A stretch of DNA of 23,152 nt from UBA2022 sp964621555 (GCA_964621555.1 CAZUOO010000015.1:1-23152), one strand, 5' to 3'; positions 1 through 7,587 are shown, counted from the stretch's first letter. Notes: generated by a model from the sequence alone, not told the origin. Program-made: numbers and translations.

Positions 1-54
1 AGCAAGCGGCTCTTAACCGTTAGGTTCTGGGTTCGAGTCCCAGCACATCCACCA
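1..54 (+). tRNA. tRNA-Lys(CUU), 5'-truncated by window edge
   Basis: The anticodon arm, T arm and 3' acceptor strand are visible. The anticodon stem AGCGG/CCGTT closes a seven-base loop CTCTTAA, giving anticodon CUU (Lys). A five-base variable region follows, then the T stem CTGGG/CCCAG around TTCGAGT, then the acceptor strand CACATCC, discriminator A and an encoded CCA at 52-54. The acceptor 5' strand and D arm lie outside the window. The 3' ends of tRNA genes are common integration sites, but no second copy of this end was seen in the window. Confidence 0.93.
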
Positions 55-90
55 TGTCACTGCTCAATAATATTTGATTGAATAACTCAT

Positions 91-600
91 ATGGTGAGTT
101 GTGAAAAAGGATCTATTGAGAGCAAAATAGCTAAATCTTTTGAACCTTTCTTTTCCTTACTATTAAACTGCGAACCTGATTATACAGGTGAGTATAGGAG
201 GTCCTTTAAAAGAATATTCGAGACTAGTGATGGTGGGTTTGTAGAAATTACCTTGGAATTACCTTCTGATCAATATTACTCATACGAACCTTTTATTGGG
301 CAAGAGGTAAATACTTTACTTCCAGGCACCTCGTTTAGCATTACTCGGTGGAATAATGTTGAGGTAAATCCAAGTTGTATACTGCATAGTAAGGATGATT
401 TTATGAGAGTAGTTAAAGAGTCAGAAGCGGGTTGGAATTTTACGACCATTCTACTAGAGAACCCTAAAACATTTTGGCAAAGCTTGGATCGTTTTAGTGA
501 CTTGAATATGGAAAATGGCTCAAAAAATGCAATGTTTAGTAGAATGTTGGGACTAGTCTCAGATGTTGATTTGTCTGTTCCATCCTCAAAATTTCATTAA
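91..600 (+). CDS. hypothetical protein, 169 aa
   Basis: I do not recognise this family. The protein looks soluble, with no signal peptide or membrane segment, and mixed alpha/beta character (for example GGFVEITLEL near residue 50). It begins 36 bp after the tRNA-Lys CCA end and ends about 30 bp before an inverted repeat at 632-653. No Shine-Dalgarno precedes the ATG at 91; the preceding bases are AT-rich (GAATAACTCAT). It is the first of three same-strand genes between the tRNA and the copper operon. Its uninterrupted length of 169 codons supports a real gene, but its function is unknown. Confidence 0.7.
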   Translation: MVSCEKGSIESKIAKSFEPFFSLLLNCEPDYTGEYRRSFKRIFETSDGGFVEITLELPSDQYYSYEPFIGQEVNTLLPGTSFSITRWNNVEVNPSCILHSKDDFMRVVKESEAGWNFTTILLENPKTFWQSLDRFSDLNMENGSKNAMFSRMLGLVSDVDLSVPSSKFH

Positions 601-631
601 CTTTATTTTCTCCTTTCTAAAGTTGTAGTAT

Positions 632-653
632 ATACCAATAACTTGATTGGTAT
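632..653. repeat. perfect 8-bp inverted repeat (operator or hairpin)
   Basis: ATACCAAT at 632-639 and ATTGGTAT at 646-653 are perfect reverse complements around a six-base loop AACTTG. The repeat ends six bases before the ATG at 660, so it could be a repressor site over the start of the DUF5680-like gene. It could equally be a hairpin ending the upstream transcript, though no T run follows. Confidence 0.6.
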
Positions 654-659
654 TATTGA

Positions 660-1127
660 ATGTTAAACAAAGATGAATTAAAGAAGCTTCTCAGAGACTT
701 TAATCTAAAAGGATATGCTGACCCTAATTTAGAGTATCAAGATAATGGAAAGAACGGTAAAGTCTTGAGGCTTACAATAGAGCCTTATACCTACGAGGAT
801 GAATTCTATGGCGGTGAGCCATACTCTGGTAATGAAACAATATGGGAGAACGGTATAGATGTTTTTAGGTGTGTGTATTGGGGTAAGGTTCGCAAGGGAG
901 TTAACTTCTCAGATATATATGGCTTCCTACGAAGATCTCTTGCAAAAGGATCAGATGGAAAGTTAGTACACAGAGGTCCAAGTGAATATATAGAAGGAAA
1001 TTTAAAGTATACGAATAATATTGAAGGAGATATTGAAGAGTTCAGGCAAATAGAAAAAATATTTCAAGATGGTACAGAAGTATATGTTTCGTATTTCAAT
1101 GGTGGTAGGGTTAATGTACAGAAGTAA
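660..1127 (+). CDS. DUF5680-like protein, 155 aa
   Basis: Two halves recall the DUF5680 pattern known from memory. The first is an aromatic/glycine block around residues 43-76 (DEFYGGEPYSGNETIW, then VYWGKV). The second runs from HRGPSEY through EGDIEEF to an aromatic-GG ending (YFNGGRV) around residues 104-152. The function of the family is not established; in other bacteria the domain often stands alone or is attached to XRE-type regulators. Here it stands alone, with no helix-turn-helix visible. No Shine-Dalgarno precedes the start, and an 8-bp inverted repeat sits immediately upstream. It lies between an orphan gene and an AlbA_2/GHKL regulator. The family assignment is moderately sure; the role is unknown. 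Confidence 0.65.
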   Translation: MLNKDELKKLLRDFNLKGYADPNLEYQDNGKNGKVLRLTIEPYTYEDEFYGGEPYSGNETIWENGIDVFRCVYWGKVRKGVNFSDIYGFLRRSLAKGSDGKLVHRGPSEYIEGNLKYTNNIEGDIEEFRQIEKIFQDGTEVYVSYFNGGRVNVQK

Positions 1128-1242
1128 GTATTCCCTAGTTATTAAAATCCCTAGTCTTTAAGCAAGTTTTCTGCATCTGTTCCTCCAATATTTTAATACA
1201 CAATATATATTCAATCTGCTTTGATATATAATACGATAATAC

Positions 1243-2721
1243 ATGGCATTATCAGTAAATATTGGAAAACTTATAAATAAGGAAGTTATTGAATCTGAGA
1301 GGATTGAGTTTAAGCAAGGATGGAATCCTGAAGATATTATGCATTCACTCTGTGCTTTTGCTAACGATATTAATAATTGGGGAGGTGGTTATATTGTAGT
1401 TGGAATTGAAGAAAAGGACGGAATCCCGGTTCTACCTCCCGTCGGATTGGAACTTAGTAAAATCGATTCAATGCAACGAAAGTTAGTAGAATTAGGAAGG
1501 AAAGTTTCACCTAACTATACACCAATTGTTAGCCACGAAGTTTATCAGTCTAAAAATATTCTAGTTATTTATGTTCCGGGTGGTGATGCTAGGCCTTATA
1601 AGGCACCTCGTAAGTGGAATGATGAGAAAGTTTATTGGGTGAGAAAGGGGTCTGTTACTGCAGTTGCAAGTGCGCAAGATGAGGCAAGGTTACTTGAATT
1701 AGCAAATAGAATTCCATTTGACGATAGAATAAATCATCTTGCAGGCATTGAGGAATTAAGCCTTCCTTTAATCCAAGGCTTTTTGAAGGAAATAGGAAGC
1801 AAGCTCTATGCAGAGAGTGGAACGCTTCCTTTTAGTGATCTTTGTAGAAAATTACACATTGTTAGGGGACCTAATGAGGAAGTTAAACCTCTAAATGTTG
1901 GTTTACTTCTGTTTAGTGAGGCACCAGATAACTACTTTAAAGGTTGTGTTACTGAAGTTATAAACTATAAAGATGAAGTAGGTGATGTATTCGAGGAAGC
2001 TAAGTTTACAGGAGCTATTCATGTTCAAATGAGAAATGTTCTAAACTATATTAGATCGTCAATCATTAAAGAAAAAGTAGTTAAGGTAGCAGGAAAAGCC
2101 GAGTCAATTCGTAGTTTTAACTATCCATACGAAGCGATTGAAGAAGCGATTGCAAATTCTTTCTATCATAGAAGCTATGAAGATCAAAGGACAATAGAAA
2201 TTAATGTAAGGCTTGATAGAATCGAAATTATTAGTTACCCTGGCCCTTTGCCTCCTTTAAATAAGGTAGAGCTGCGGAAAGAAAGAGTAATCGCTAGAGA
2301 TTACAGAAATAGGCGTATTGGTGATTTTTTGAAGGAATTGAAACTTACAGAGGGAAGGGGAACAGGATTCCCGAAGATACGTAGAAGCATGAAGCAAAAT
2401 GGATCCCCTTCTCCAGTATTCGAAACTGATAATGAGCTCTTATATTTTTTAACAGTTCTACCTGTAAATAGACTATTTATTGAGTTAATACTGACCGATG
2501 ATCATATAAAAGTTCTTAAGTTTTGTAAATCTGCTCGTACGAAAAAAGAAATTCTTGAGTTTTTAGGATTAAGTAATAAGTATGAAAATGCTCAAAGGCA
2601 TATAAAACCCTTAGTGGAATCGGGTCATTTGGGGTATACTTTTCCAAATATCCCGAATACACCTAAGCAAAGGTATATTATTACGGATAAGGCTAAAAGA
2701 GTATATCAAATAGGTAAGTAG
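1243..2721 (+). CDS. AlbA_2 (Schlafen-like) / GHKL ATP-binding transcriptional regulator-like protein
   Basis: Domain order is clear. An N-terminal AlbA_2 (divergent AAA_4/Schlafen-type) domain covers about residues 15-150, with ESERIEFKQ near residue 17 and GGGYIVVGIEE following. A RecG-like HATPase_c_4 (GHKL) region follows, with the N-box-like EAIEEAIANSFYHRSYE at 297-313 and a glycine-rich EGRGTGFPKI from residue 370. The C-terminal winged-helix segment is roughly 418-492. Members are annotated as putative transcriptional regulators and turn up often in accessory and defence-rich regions. At 492 aa the length is typical. The ATG at 1243 follows TATAAT (1227-1232) and GATAAT (1235-1240), suggesting a very short or absent leader; no Shine-Dalgarno is present. 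The stop codon lies inside a 10-bp tandem repeat. No toxin or nuclease partner is adjacent. Confidence 0.85.
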   Translation: MALSVNIGKLINKEVIESERIEFKQGWNPEDIMHSLCAFANDINNWGGGYIVVGIEEKDGIPVLPPVGLELSKIDSMQRKLVELGRKVSPNYTPIVSHEVYQSKNILVIYVPGGDARPYKAPRKWNDEKVYWVRKGSVTAVASAQDEARLLELANRIPFDDRINHLAGIEELSLPLIQGFLKEIGSKLYAESGTLPFSDLCRKLHIVRGPNEEVKPLNVGLLLFSEAPDNYFKGCVTEVINYKDEVGDVFEEAKFTGAIHVQMRNVLNYIRSSIIKEKVVKVAGKAESIRSFNYPYEAIEEAIANSFYHRSYEDQRTIEINVRLDRIEIISYPGPLPPLNKVELRKERVIARDYRNRRIGDFLKELKLTEGRGTGFPKIRRSMKQNGSPSPVFETDNELLYFLTVLPVNRLFIELILTDDHIKVLKFCKSARTKKEILEFLGLSNKYENAQRHIKPLVESGHLGYTFPNIPNTPKQRYIITDKAKRVYQIGK

Positions 2722-2813
2722 GGGTAAGTAGATTACTCCATCAGTAATACTTCCCGTACTAACAGTCTTTTTGATGGCAGAGTGAAGGGTATTAGGGGGT
2801 AAGTAGGGGTAAG
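2713..2813 (+). repeat. two copies of a 16-bp repeat flanking pairing segments
   Basis: GGTAAGTAGGGGTAAG occurs at 2713-2728 and again, identically, at 2798-2813. In the first copy the unit GGTAAGTAGG is itself nearly tandem, and the TAG stop of the preceding gene (2719-2721) is inside it. Between the copies, CCATCA (2738-2743) complements TGATGG (2772-2777). TAATACTTC (2745-2753) complements GAAG-GG-TATTA (2784-2794) with a two-base bulge. The two helices interleave, which is the topology of a pseudoknot or of two alternative folds. Confidence 0.55.
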
Positions 2814-2904
2814 CTTATAGTAACTGATTCTTTCCTACTCGCTCTACAATGAGACTATTCTTGACACATCATCGAGTAAAACAACTAAGTAGTTAGTTTT
2901 ACAT

Positions 2905-2934
2905 TTGACAACCCTCCCCATCCACTGCTATATT
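2905..2934 (+). promoter_or_regulatory. sigma-70-type promoter of the csoR operon
   Basis: A perfect -35 hexamer TTGACA (2905-2910) is followed after 18 bp by TATATT (2929-2934). The expected start point is near 2941, at the edge of the C7G6 operator, leaving a leader of about 44 nt before csoR. Confidence 0.75.
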
Positions 2935-2940
2935 TACCTA

Positions 2941-2957
2941 ATCCCCCCCGGGGGGAT
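2941..2957. promoter_or_regulatory. CsoR-type copper operator (C7G6 palindrome)
   Basis: The sequence is AT, seven C, six G, AT. CsoR/RcnR-family repressors are known to bind pseudo-palindromes with G/C tracts flanked by AT, usually with a few bases in the middle. Here the tracts abut. It sits over the predicted transcription start and 28 bp before csoR, as expected for an autoregulated repressor. The assignment is inferred from position and base pattern. Confidence 0.75.
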
Positions 2958-2984
2958 ATAGATAAGTGAAGGCATATAATAGAA

Positions 2985-3242
2985 ATGAAAACACATAAAG
3001 AAAGGGTTGCGCATAGAATAAGTATAATTGAGGGACATATTAAGGCCATCAAAAGAATGATAGATGAAGATGGATATTGTGTAGATATAGTACTTCAATC
3101 TCTTGCTGTACAAAAAGCTCTTAAGAAGTTAGATATGGTAATTATTGAGGAACATATGAAAAGCTGTGTAGTAGATCAGATTAAAAGTGGGAAAAGTGAA
3201 AGCGCTATTAAAGAACTTCTCGATATTTATAAATTAAATTAG
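2985..3242 (+). CDS. csoR: CsoR-family Cu(I)-sensing transcriptional repressor
   Basis: An 85-aa all-helical DUF156 protein. The ligand set C32, H57, C61 (YCVDI and EEHMKSC) matches the C-H-C Cu(I)-binding fingerprint of CsoR rather than the nickel sensor RcnR. IEGHIKAIKRMI (residues 15-26) corresponds to the conserved first helix used in DNA contact. In the family, the apo tetramer represses the operon and Cu(I) binding releases DNA. The gene lies first in an operon, with 7 bp to the HMA fusion gene and then copA. A consensus promoter and a C7G6 operator stand directly upstream, so autoregulation is likely. Only a weak GAAGG about 12 bases from the ATG could act as a ribosome binding site. 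Confidence in copper specificity comes from both the ligands and the neighbours. Confidence 0.93.
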   Translation: MKTHKERVAHRISIIEGHIKAIKRMIDEDGYCVDIVLQSLAVQKALKKLDMVIIEEHMKSCVVDQIKSGKSESAIKELLDIYKLN

Positions 3243-3249
3243 TAGAAAT

Positions 3250-4716
3250 ATGAGCAAGAAAGGAGAAAAGGAGAGTAAGGGACAGTCTGAGATTAAGGAG
3301 TGTAAATATTATGTAGATGGTATGCACTGTGCATCATGTGAGGTATTAATAGAGAAGAAAGTCTTAAAGAAGTTTGAGAGTGTTGAGTATGTGGATGCCT
3401 CTCTGACAAGTGGTGAGATTACTTTCCGTCATACTGGAGAGAAACCCTCAGCAGATGAGCTAAGTGAGATGTTTAAAGAGAGTGGGTATAGATTCTCTAC
3501 AAGGAAATACTATACAGATCAATCTCCATTGGTTTCATTCGATGGTGGATTTATGAAAATAAATAGGGAGAAGTTTGATAGTCTTGTTAAGACCATTCTC
3601 ATTTTCATAATATTTCTAATCGCCTTTAAAATACTCGAATCAAGTGGAATAGTATCAGGGTTTACAGTCTCCTCTACATCCTCATACCCAGCATTCTTTC
3701 TCTTTGGTGTAATTGCAGGATTATCAAGTTGTGCTGCGCTAGTTGGTGGGCTACTACTTTCTCTTTCTAAACAGTGGAGTGAGGTGTATATAGAATCGGA
3801 TAGCAAGAATATGAGGTTAGTTCCTTTTACAATGTTTAATGTAGGTAGGATTATATCTTTTGCACTACTCGGAGGGGTACTTGGTTGGTTGGGTTCAAAG
3901 CTTGGGCTCTCGCTTGATGGTACTTCTATATTAACCTCTGTCGTTATAATCCTGGTTTCTCTATTAATGGGAGTACTAGCATTGCAGATGTTAGGAGTCT
4001 CTTGGGCAAGCAAGTTCCAAATAGCTATCCCCAAGTTTATATCAAGAAAGATTACCAATACTGATGACTTCAATGGAAAATATATGCCTTTTATGGTTGG
4101 GGCTCTAACATTCTTCCTACCTTGTGGCTTCACAATAACTGCCCAAGCTCTTGCACTTACCTCAGGATCATTTCTCACTGGATTTATGATTCTGCTCTTC
4201 TTTGCACTTGGAACTCTACCAATACTTGCCATTATTAGTTTAACAAGCGTGCAGGTTACCAGAAAACCAAAGCTAAATGCCATGTTCAATCAGTTGGCTG
4301 GAATCCTTGTTCTCTTCTTTGCTCTATACAATCTAAACTCACAGCTTAATGTTTTGGGATTTAGTAGCTTAAGTGATATTAAGACCCCTACCGTTACGAA
4401 TAATGGAGGTACTGGACAGAATGTCGTTAAGGTAGATGACGATGGGGTTCAGAGAATTAATATGGTCGCGGATAGTTTTGAATATAGGGTAATTGGCCCT
4501 ACAAGAATTAAAGCTGGAGTCCCTACCCAGTTGGTTGTTACAAATAATGGGGTACGAGGTTGTGGCGCATACCTATACGCGAGAGGGCTTGTTGATACAT
4601 ACGCTTTTCTAAATGATGGTGAAAATGTCATCGATATACCAAACCCAAAGAAAGGAATATATAAAGTTACATGTACTATGGGAATGGTCCCACCTGTAAC
4701 AGTTGAAGTATTTTAA
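3250..4716 (+). CDS. HMA domain / DsbD-TauE-like membrane / cupredoxin fusion protein
   Basis: Three parts are visible. Residues about 17-80 form a heavy-metal-associated domain with GMHCASC (Cys27, Cys30). Residues about 110-375 are hydrophobic with six or more membrane spans of the DsbD_2/UreH/TauE-SafE type, carrying the intramembrane cysteine motifs GLSSCAALVGG and FFLPCGFTITAQ. After a short linker, residues about 395-488 form a cupredoxin-like beta domain with GCGAY and CTMGM as candidate copper ligands. Such proteins are often labelled sulfite exporter TauE/SafE, but the flanking metal domains and the csoR-copA context indicate copper handling: cytosolic Cu(I) capture, membrane passage or redox transfer, and extracytoplasmic binding. 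It sits 7 bp after csoR and 17 bp before copA with no Shine-Dalgarno. Direction of transport cannot be told from sequence. Confidence 0.85.
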   Translation: MSKKGEKESKGQSEIKECKYYVDGMHCASCEVLIEKKVLKKFESVEYVDASLTSGEITFRHTGEKPSADELSEMFKESGYRFSTRKYYTDQSPLVSFDGGFMKINREKFDSLVKTILIFIIFLIAFKILESSGIVSGFTVSSTSSYPAFFLFGVIAGLSSCAALVGGLLLSLSKQWSEVYIESDSKNMRLVPFTMFNVGRIISFALLGGVLGWLGSKLGLSLDGTSILTSVVIILVSLLMGVLALQMLGVSWASKFQIAIPKFISRKITNTDDFNGKYMPFMVGALTFFLPCGFTITAQALALTSGSFLTGFMILLFFALGTLPILAIISLTSVQVTRKPKLNAMFNQLAGILVLFFALYNLNSQLNVLGFSSLSDIKTPTVTNNGGTGQNVVKVDDDGVQRINMVADSFEYRVIGPTRIKAGVPTQLVVTNNGVRGCGAYLYARGLVDTYAFLNDGENVIDIPNPKKGIYKVTCTMGMVPPVTVEVF

Positions 4717-4733
4717 TTGTTCTACATACCAGA

Positions 4734-7097
4734 ATGAAAAAAGAAACATATCCAGTTATAGGGATGCACTGTGCTTCGTGTAAGGCTTTGATCGAGGATA
4801 GTGTGGGGGATGTAAAAGGGGTGAAAGAGGCTTCTGTTAACTACGGAACAGAAACACTCACCGTAGAGTATGATGAGAAAGAGGCAAGTCAAACAAATAT
4901 TGTTGATGCTGTAACTAGTCTTGGTAGCTATAAACTAGTAACTCCAGATTCCGTTGTTAAATCAGAGCATAGTAATCATGATACAGAAATGGGAGGGGCA
5001 ATGCATGATCATGCAAAGATGTTAAGGGAGGAGGAGTATGTAAGTCTCAAAAGAGATATGATTGCTAGTGGTATTGGGGCAATCCCTTTTTTGGGTGTTA
5101 TGACTTGGATGCTCCTTCATTCTCTTGGTAGAGCAGTTGATCCAATGATGATGTTTGGAAGTATCTCATTTTCAGGTGGATACTCTATCGAGCTTTTCTT
5201 CTTTCTTCAGTTTCTAATTGCCACACCTGTATTATTCTTCTTTGGTCGGAAAGTATATTCAAGTGCATGGTCTGCATTGAAGGTTAAAACTGCAAATATG
5301 GATTCACTTATTGCAATTGGTACATTTACCGCGTGGCTATTCTCCACGGTCGTTACCTTCTATTCCAGCTTCTTTTCATCTGCGGTTGAATCATTGGATG
5401 TGTTCTTTGAGGCCGCCGTATTCATTATGTTTTTCATACTTCTGGGTCGTGTACTTGAAGCAAAGGCAAAGGGGAATGCCAATAGTGCGATTGCTAAACT
5501 ATTAGAACTGCAGGTTAAGGAGGCGGTGGTAGAGAGGGATGGTGTGAGTATGACTATACCACTTGATCAGGTAATTGTTGGAGATATTGTAGTTGTTAAA
5601 CCTGGAGAGAAGATTGCTGTAGATGGTGAAATAATTCACGGTACATCAACTATTGATGAATCTATGGTAACAGGGGAGTCTATTCCCACTACAAAGGGGG
5701 TAGGGGATTTGGTAATTGGAGGAACTATAAATCGATCTGGATTTATAAAGTTTAGGGCTAGCAAGATTGGGAGTGATACAATGCTTTCTCAGATTATTAA
5801 GATTGTACAAGATGCACAGGCATCACAAGCTCCAATACAGAAGTTGGCTGACAAAGTTTCTAGTGTGTTTGTACCTGTAGTTATTGCTATCGCTTTTATC
5901 TCATTTCTCTTCTGGTATTTAATTGCTCCAGGTTTGGGGTTGATTGGTAGTGATATGAGTACTCTTCAATTCTCCATATTCATAGCAACAACCGTTCTAA
6001 TTATCGCCTGTCCATGTGCACTAGGCTTAGCAACTACAACTGCAATTATGGTGGGATCAGGTATTGGGGCTAGCAAGGGTATTCTCCTAAAGAATGCTAA
6101 ATCATTGGAGATTGCCCATAAGGTGGATACGGTTGTGTTTGATAAAACGGGGACGTTAACGATTGGTAGGCCAGAGGTTACAGATCTGATTGAGGTTGAG
6201 ACTGTTGATGAAAAGACACTTTCTATGATTAGGAGTGTTGAGGAGCAGTCAGAGCATCCAATCTCCGATGCTGTTACGAGCTATATTTCCACCCACTATA
6301 CGAGTAGCAAGGGGGATATGGAAGTGAGTGATTTTGAAAATATTGAGGGCATGGGAGTTGTTGGAAGCGTAAATGGAAAGAGGGTTTTGGTTGGTAATGT
6401 TAAACTTATGGATAAGTATAAGATTACAGTTTCAAAGAGTGTTGATGCAAAATTAAATAAACTATCACAGGAAGCAAAAACAGTTGTCGTAGTCGCTGTA
6501 GACTCAACTGTTGTAGCTCTCTTTGGGGTTGCAGATATTATTAAGGAAGGAGCAAAAGATGCAATAGATAAGCTTCATAAGTTAAATATTAAGACTGTTA
6601 TGTTAACAGGGGATAATGAGGGTGTTGCGAATTCTATTGCGAAGCAGTTGGGGATAGATACCGTTATTGCAAATGTTCTTCCTACGGATAAGGCAGAGGC
6701 TATTAAGAGTTTGAAAGAGAAAAACCCTAACTCAATAATAGCTATGGTAGGGGATGGGGTAAATGATGCGCCTGCTCTTGCTCAATCTGATCTTGGAATT
6801 GCAATGGGTACTGGAACAGATGTGGCCATTGAAACCGCTGATGTCATTCTAGTGAAGGGTGATTTGAATAAGTTGATTGAGACACTCGTTCTTTCTAGGC
6901 GAACCCTTTCGGTTATTAAACAGAACCTATTTTGGGCGTTCGGTTATAATGTTGTGGGTATTCCGGTGGCAGCAGGGATACTTTTTCCTGTATTTGGTAT
7001 TCTTCTTTCTCCCATTATTGCAGGTGCAGCAATGGCATTTAGTTCAGTATCTGTTGTACTTAATAGTTTGAGATTGAAATATATGTATAGGGAATAA
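4734..7097 (+). CDS. copA: Cu(+)-exporting P1B-type ATPase
   Basis: At 787 aa the length is normal for CopA with one N-terminal metal domain. The HMA domain has GMHCASC (Cys13, Cys16). A His/Met-rich linker near residues 80-100 precedes the membrane region, a feature seen in many bacterial CopA proteins. Diagnostic motifs are present: TGES (313-316) in the actuator domain, the intramembrane CPC (426-428) that selects Cu(I)/Ag(I), DKTGT with phosphorylated Asp470, SEHP (506-509) in the nucleotide-binding domain, and GDGVND (673-678). It would use ATP to export cytosolic Cu(I). It is last in the csoR operon, 17 bp after the fusion gene. A strong hairpin at 7107-7129 follows. No Shine-Dalgarno is visible before the ATG. 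Confidence 0.96.
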   Translation: MKKETYPVIGMHCASCKALIEDSVGDVKGVKEASVNYGTETLTVEYDEKEASQTNIVDAVTSLGSYKLVTPDSVVKSEHSNHDTEMGGAMHDHAKMLREEEYVSLKRDMIASGIGAIPFLGVMTWMLLHSLGRAVDPMMMFGSISFSGGYSIELFFFLQFLIATPVLFFFGRKVYSSAWSALKVKTANMDSLIAIGTFTAWLFSTVVTFYSSFFSSAVESLDVFFEAAVFIMFFILLGRVLEAKAKGNANSAIAKLLELQVKEAVVERDGVSMTIPLDQVIVGDIVVVKPGEKIAVDGEIIHGTSTIDESMVTGESIPTTKGVGDLVIGGTINRSGFIKFRASKIGSDTMLSQIIKIVQDAQASQAPIQKLADKVSSVFVPVVIAIAFISFLFWYLIAPGLGLIGSDMSTLQFSIFIATTVLIIACPCALGLATTTAIMVGSGIGASKGILLKNAKSLEIAHKVDTVVFDKTGTLTIGRPEVTDLIEVETVDEKTLSMIRSVEEQSEHPISDAVTSYISTHYTSSKGDMEVSDFENIEGMGVVGSVNGKRVLVGNVKLMDKYKITVSKSVDAKLNKLSQEAKTVVVVAVDSTVVALFGVADIIKEGAKDAIDKLHKLNIKTVMLTGDNEGVANSIAKQLGIDTVIANVLPTDKAEAIKSLKEKNPNSIIAMVGDGVNDAPALAQSDLGIAMGTGTDVAIETADVILVKGDLNKLIETLVLSRRTLSVIKQNLFWAFGYNVVGIPVAAGILFPVFGILLSPIIAGAAMAFSSVSVVLNSLRLKYMYRE

Positions 7098-7106
7098 TTT
7101 AGAAGA

Positions 7107-7129
7107 TGGAGGGGAATTTCTCCCCTCCA
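7107..7129. terminator. 9-bp hairpin between convergent copA and hsp20
   Basis: TGGAGGGGA (7107-7115) pairs perfectly with TCCCCTCCA (7121-7129) around a five-base loop. It lies in the 43-bp gap between copA (plus) and hsp20 (minus), so it could end both transcripts. No clear T run follows on either strand, so intrinsic termination is not certain. Confidence 0.6.
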
Positions 7130-7140
7130 ATCCCAATTAC

Positions 7141-7587
7141 CTATTTACTTACCTTAATTTCCTTAGCTTTTAACTCTTCAGCTTTTGGAAGTGTTATTGT
7201 GAGTACTCCATTCTCCATTTTGGCATCTGCTTTATCACCGTCAACCTTACATGGGAGATTGAACCTCTGCTCATATGATGATTCCATACTTCTGTAATAG
7301 TATTTCTTCTTACTCTCATCTTTGGTCTCCTCTTTTGTAGATGCTGATACTGTGAGCATACTATCTTCAAGGCTAATTTTAACATCCTCTTCCTTTAGAC
7401 CCGGTAGCGCCATCTTAACAAATACTTGATCATTTTCCTCCCACATGTCTGCGCTTAAGCTTCTTACAGTACTTGAATTAAGTGTAAAGAAGTCATCAAA
7501 TGGAGACATAAGTAACTCATCAAAAACTGACCTAAATGGTTTGTATACTACCTTATTTCCATCATTCTCTCTTTTAATTATTTGCAT
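7141..7587 (-). CDS. small heat shock protein, Hsp20/alpha-crystallin family
   Basis: A 148-aa ATP-independent holdase chaperone. The alpha-crystallin domain spans about residues 45-140, with LPGLKEEDVKI near the middle, the late consensus ENGVLTITLPK, and a C-terminal I-x-V type tail (IKV) used in oligomer assembly. The N-terminal region is short and Phe-rich (SPFDDFF). A consensus promoter lies upstream with a CIRCE-like inverted repeat across its -10 and spacer, which implies HrcA-type heat-shock repression. The roughly 40-nt leader has no Shine-Dalgarno and ends in TTATATCTATTAAT before the ATG. The gene is convergent with copA and follows the CaCA exchanger on the same strand, but has its own promoter. 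Confidence 0.95.
   Translation of the reverse strand: MQIIKRENDGNKVVYKPFRSVFDELLMSPFDDFFTLNSSTVRSLSADMWEENDQVFVKMALPGLKEEDVKISLEDSMLTVSASTKEETKDESKKKYYYRSMESSYEQRFNLPCKVDGDKADAKMENGVLTITLPKAEELKAKEIKVSK

Larger units (their letters stand above)
2722..2984. other. 263-bp intergenic region before the copper operon
   Basis: This gap holds the second half of the 16-bp repeat pair, the interleaved complementary segments, a palindrome AACTAA-GTAG-TTAGTT at 2883-2898 followed by TT, an isolated TTGACA at 2861-2866 without a good -10, and then the csoR promoter and operator. I see no ORF that looks coding in it. Confidence 0.6.

Noticed and set aside
1..54. tRNA 3' end as an attachment site with a second att copy in the window
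   Set aside because: I searched by eye for repeats of the T arm and acceptor sequence and found none, and there is no integrase gene.
1132..1157. Direct repeat CCCTAGT in the spacer after the DUF5680-like gene
   Set aside because: Seven bases repeated twice in a 115-bp AT-rich spacer is too short to interpret.
2713..2813. CRISPR-like or iteron array
   Set aside because: There are only two copies 85 bp apart, no further units, and no cas or replication-initiator gene nearby.
2861..2884. Second TTGACA upstream of csoR as an additional promoter
   Set aside because: No acceptable -10 follows at 16-18 bp, whereas the TTGACA at 2905 has TATATT at 18 bp.
2975..2980. TATAAT four bases before csoR as a leaderless promoter
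   Set aside because: Its -35 would fall in the G tract of the operator with no match, and a full consensus promoter exists at 2905-2934. I treat it as part of the AU-rich start context.
3519..4289. 256-aa minus-strand open frame opposite the HMA fusion gene
   Set aside because: It is antisense to a gene with clear HMA, membrane and cupredoxin motifs, and its own translation shows no recognisable domain.
7107..7129. G/C hairpin after copA as a second CsoR operator
   Set aside because: It resembles the C7G6 site only in having G and C runs. Its position between convergent gene ends fits a transcript-end hairpin better.
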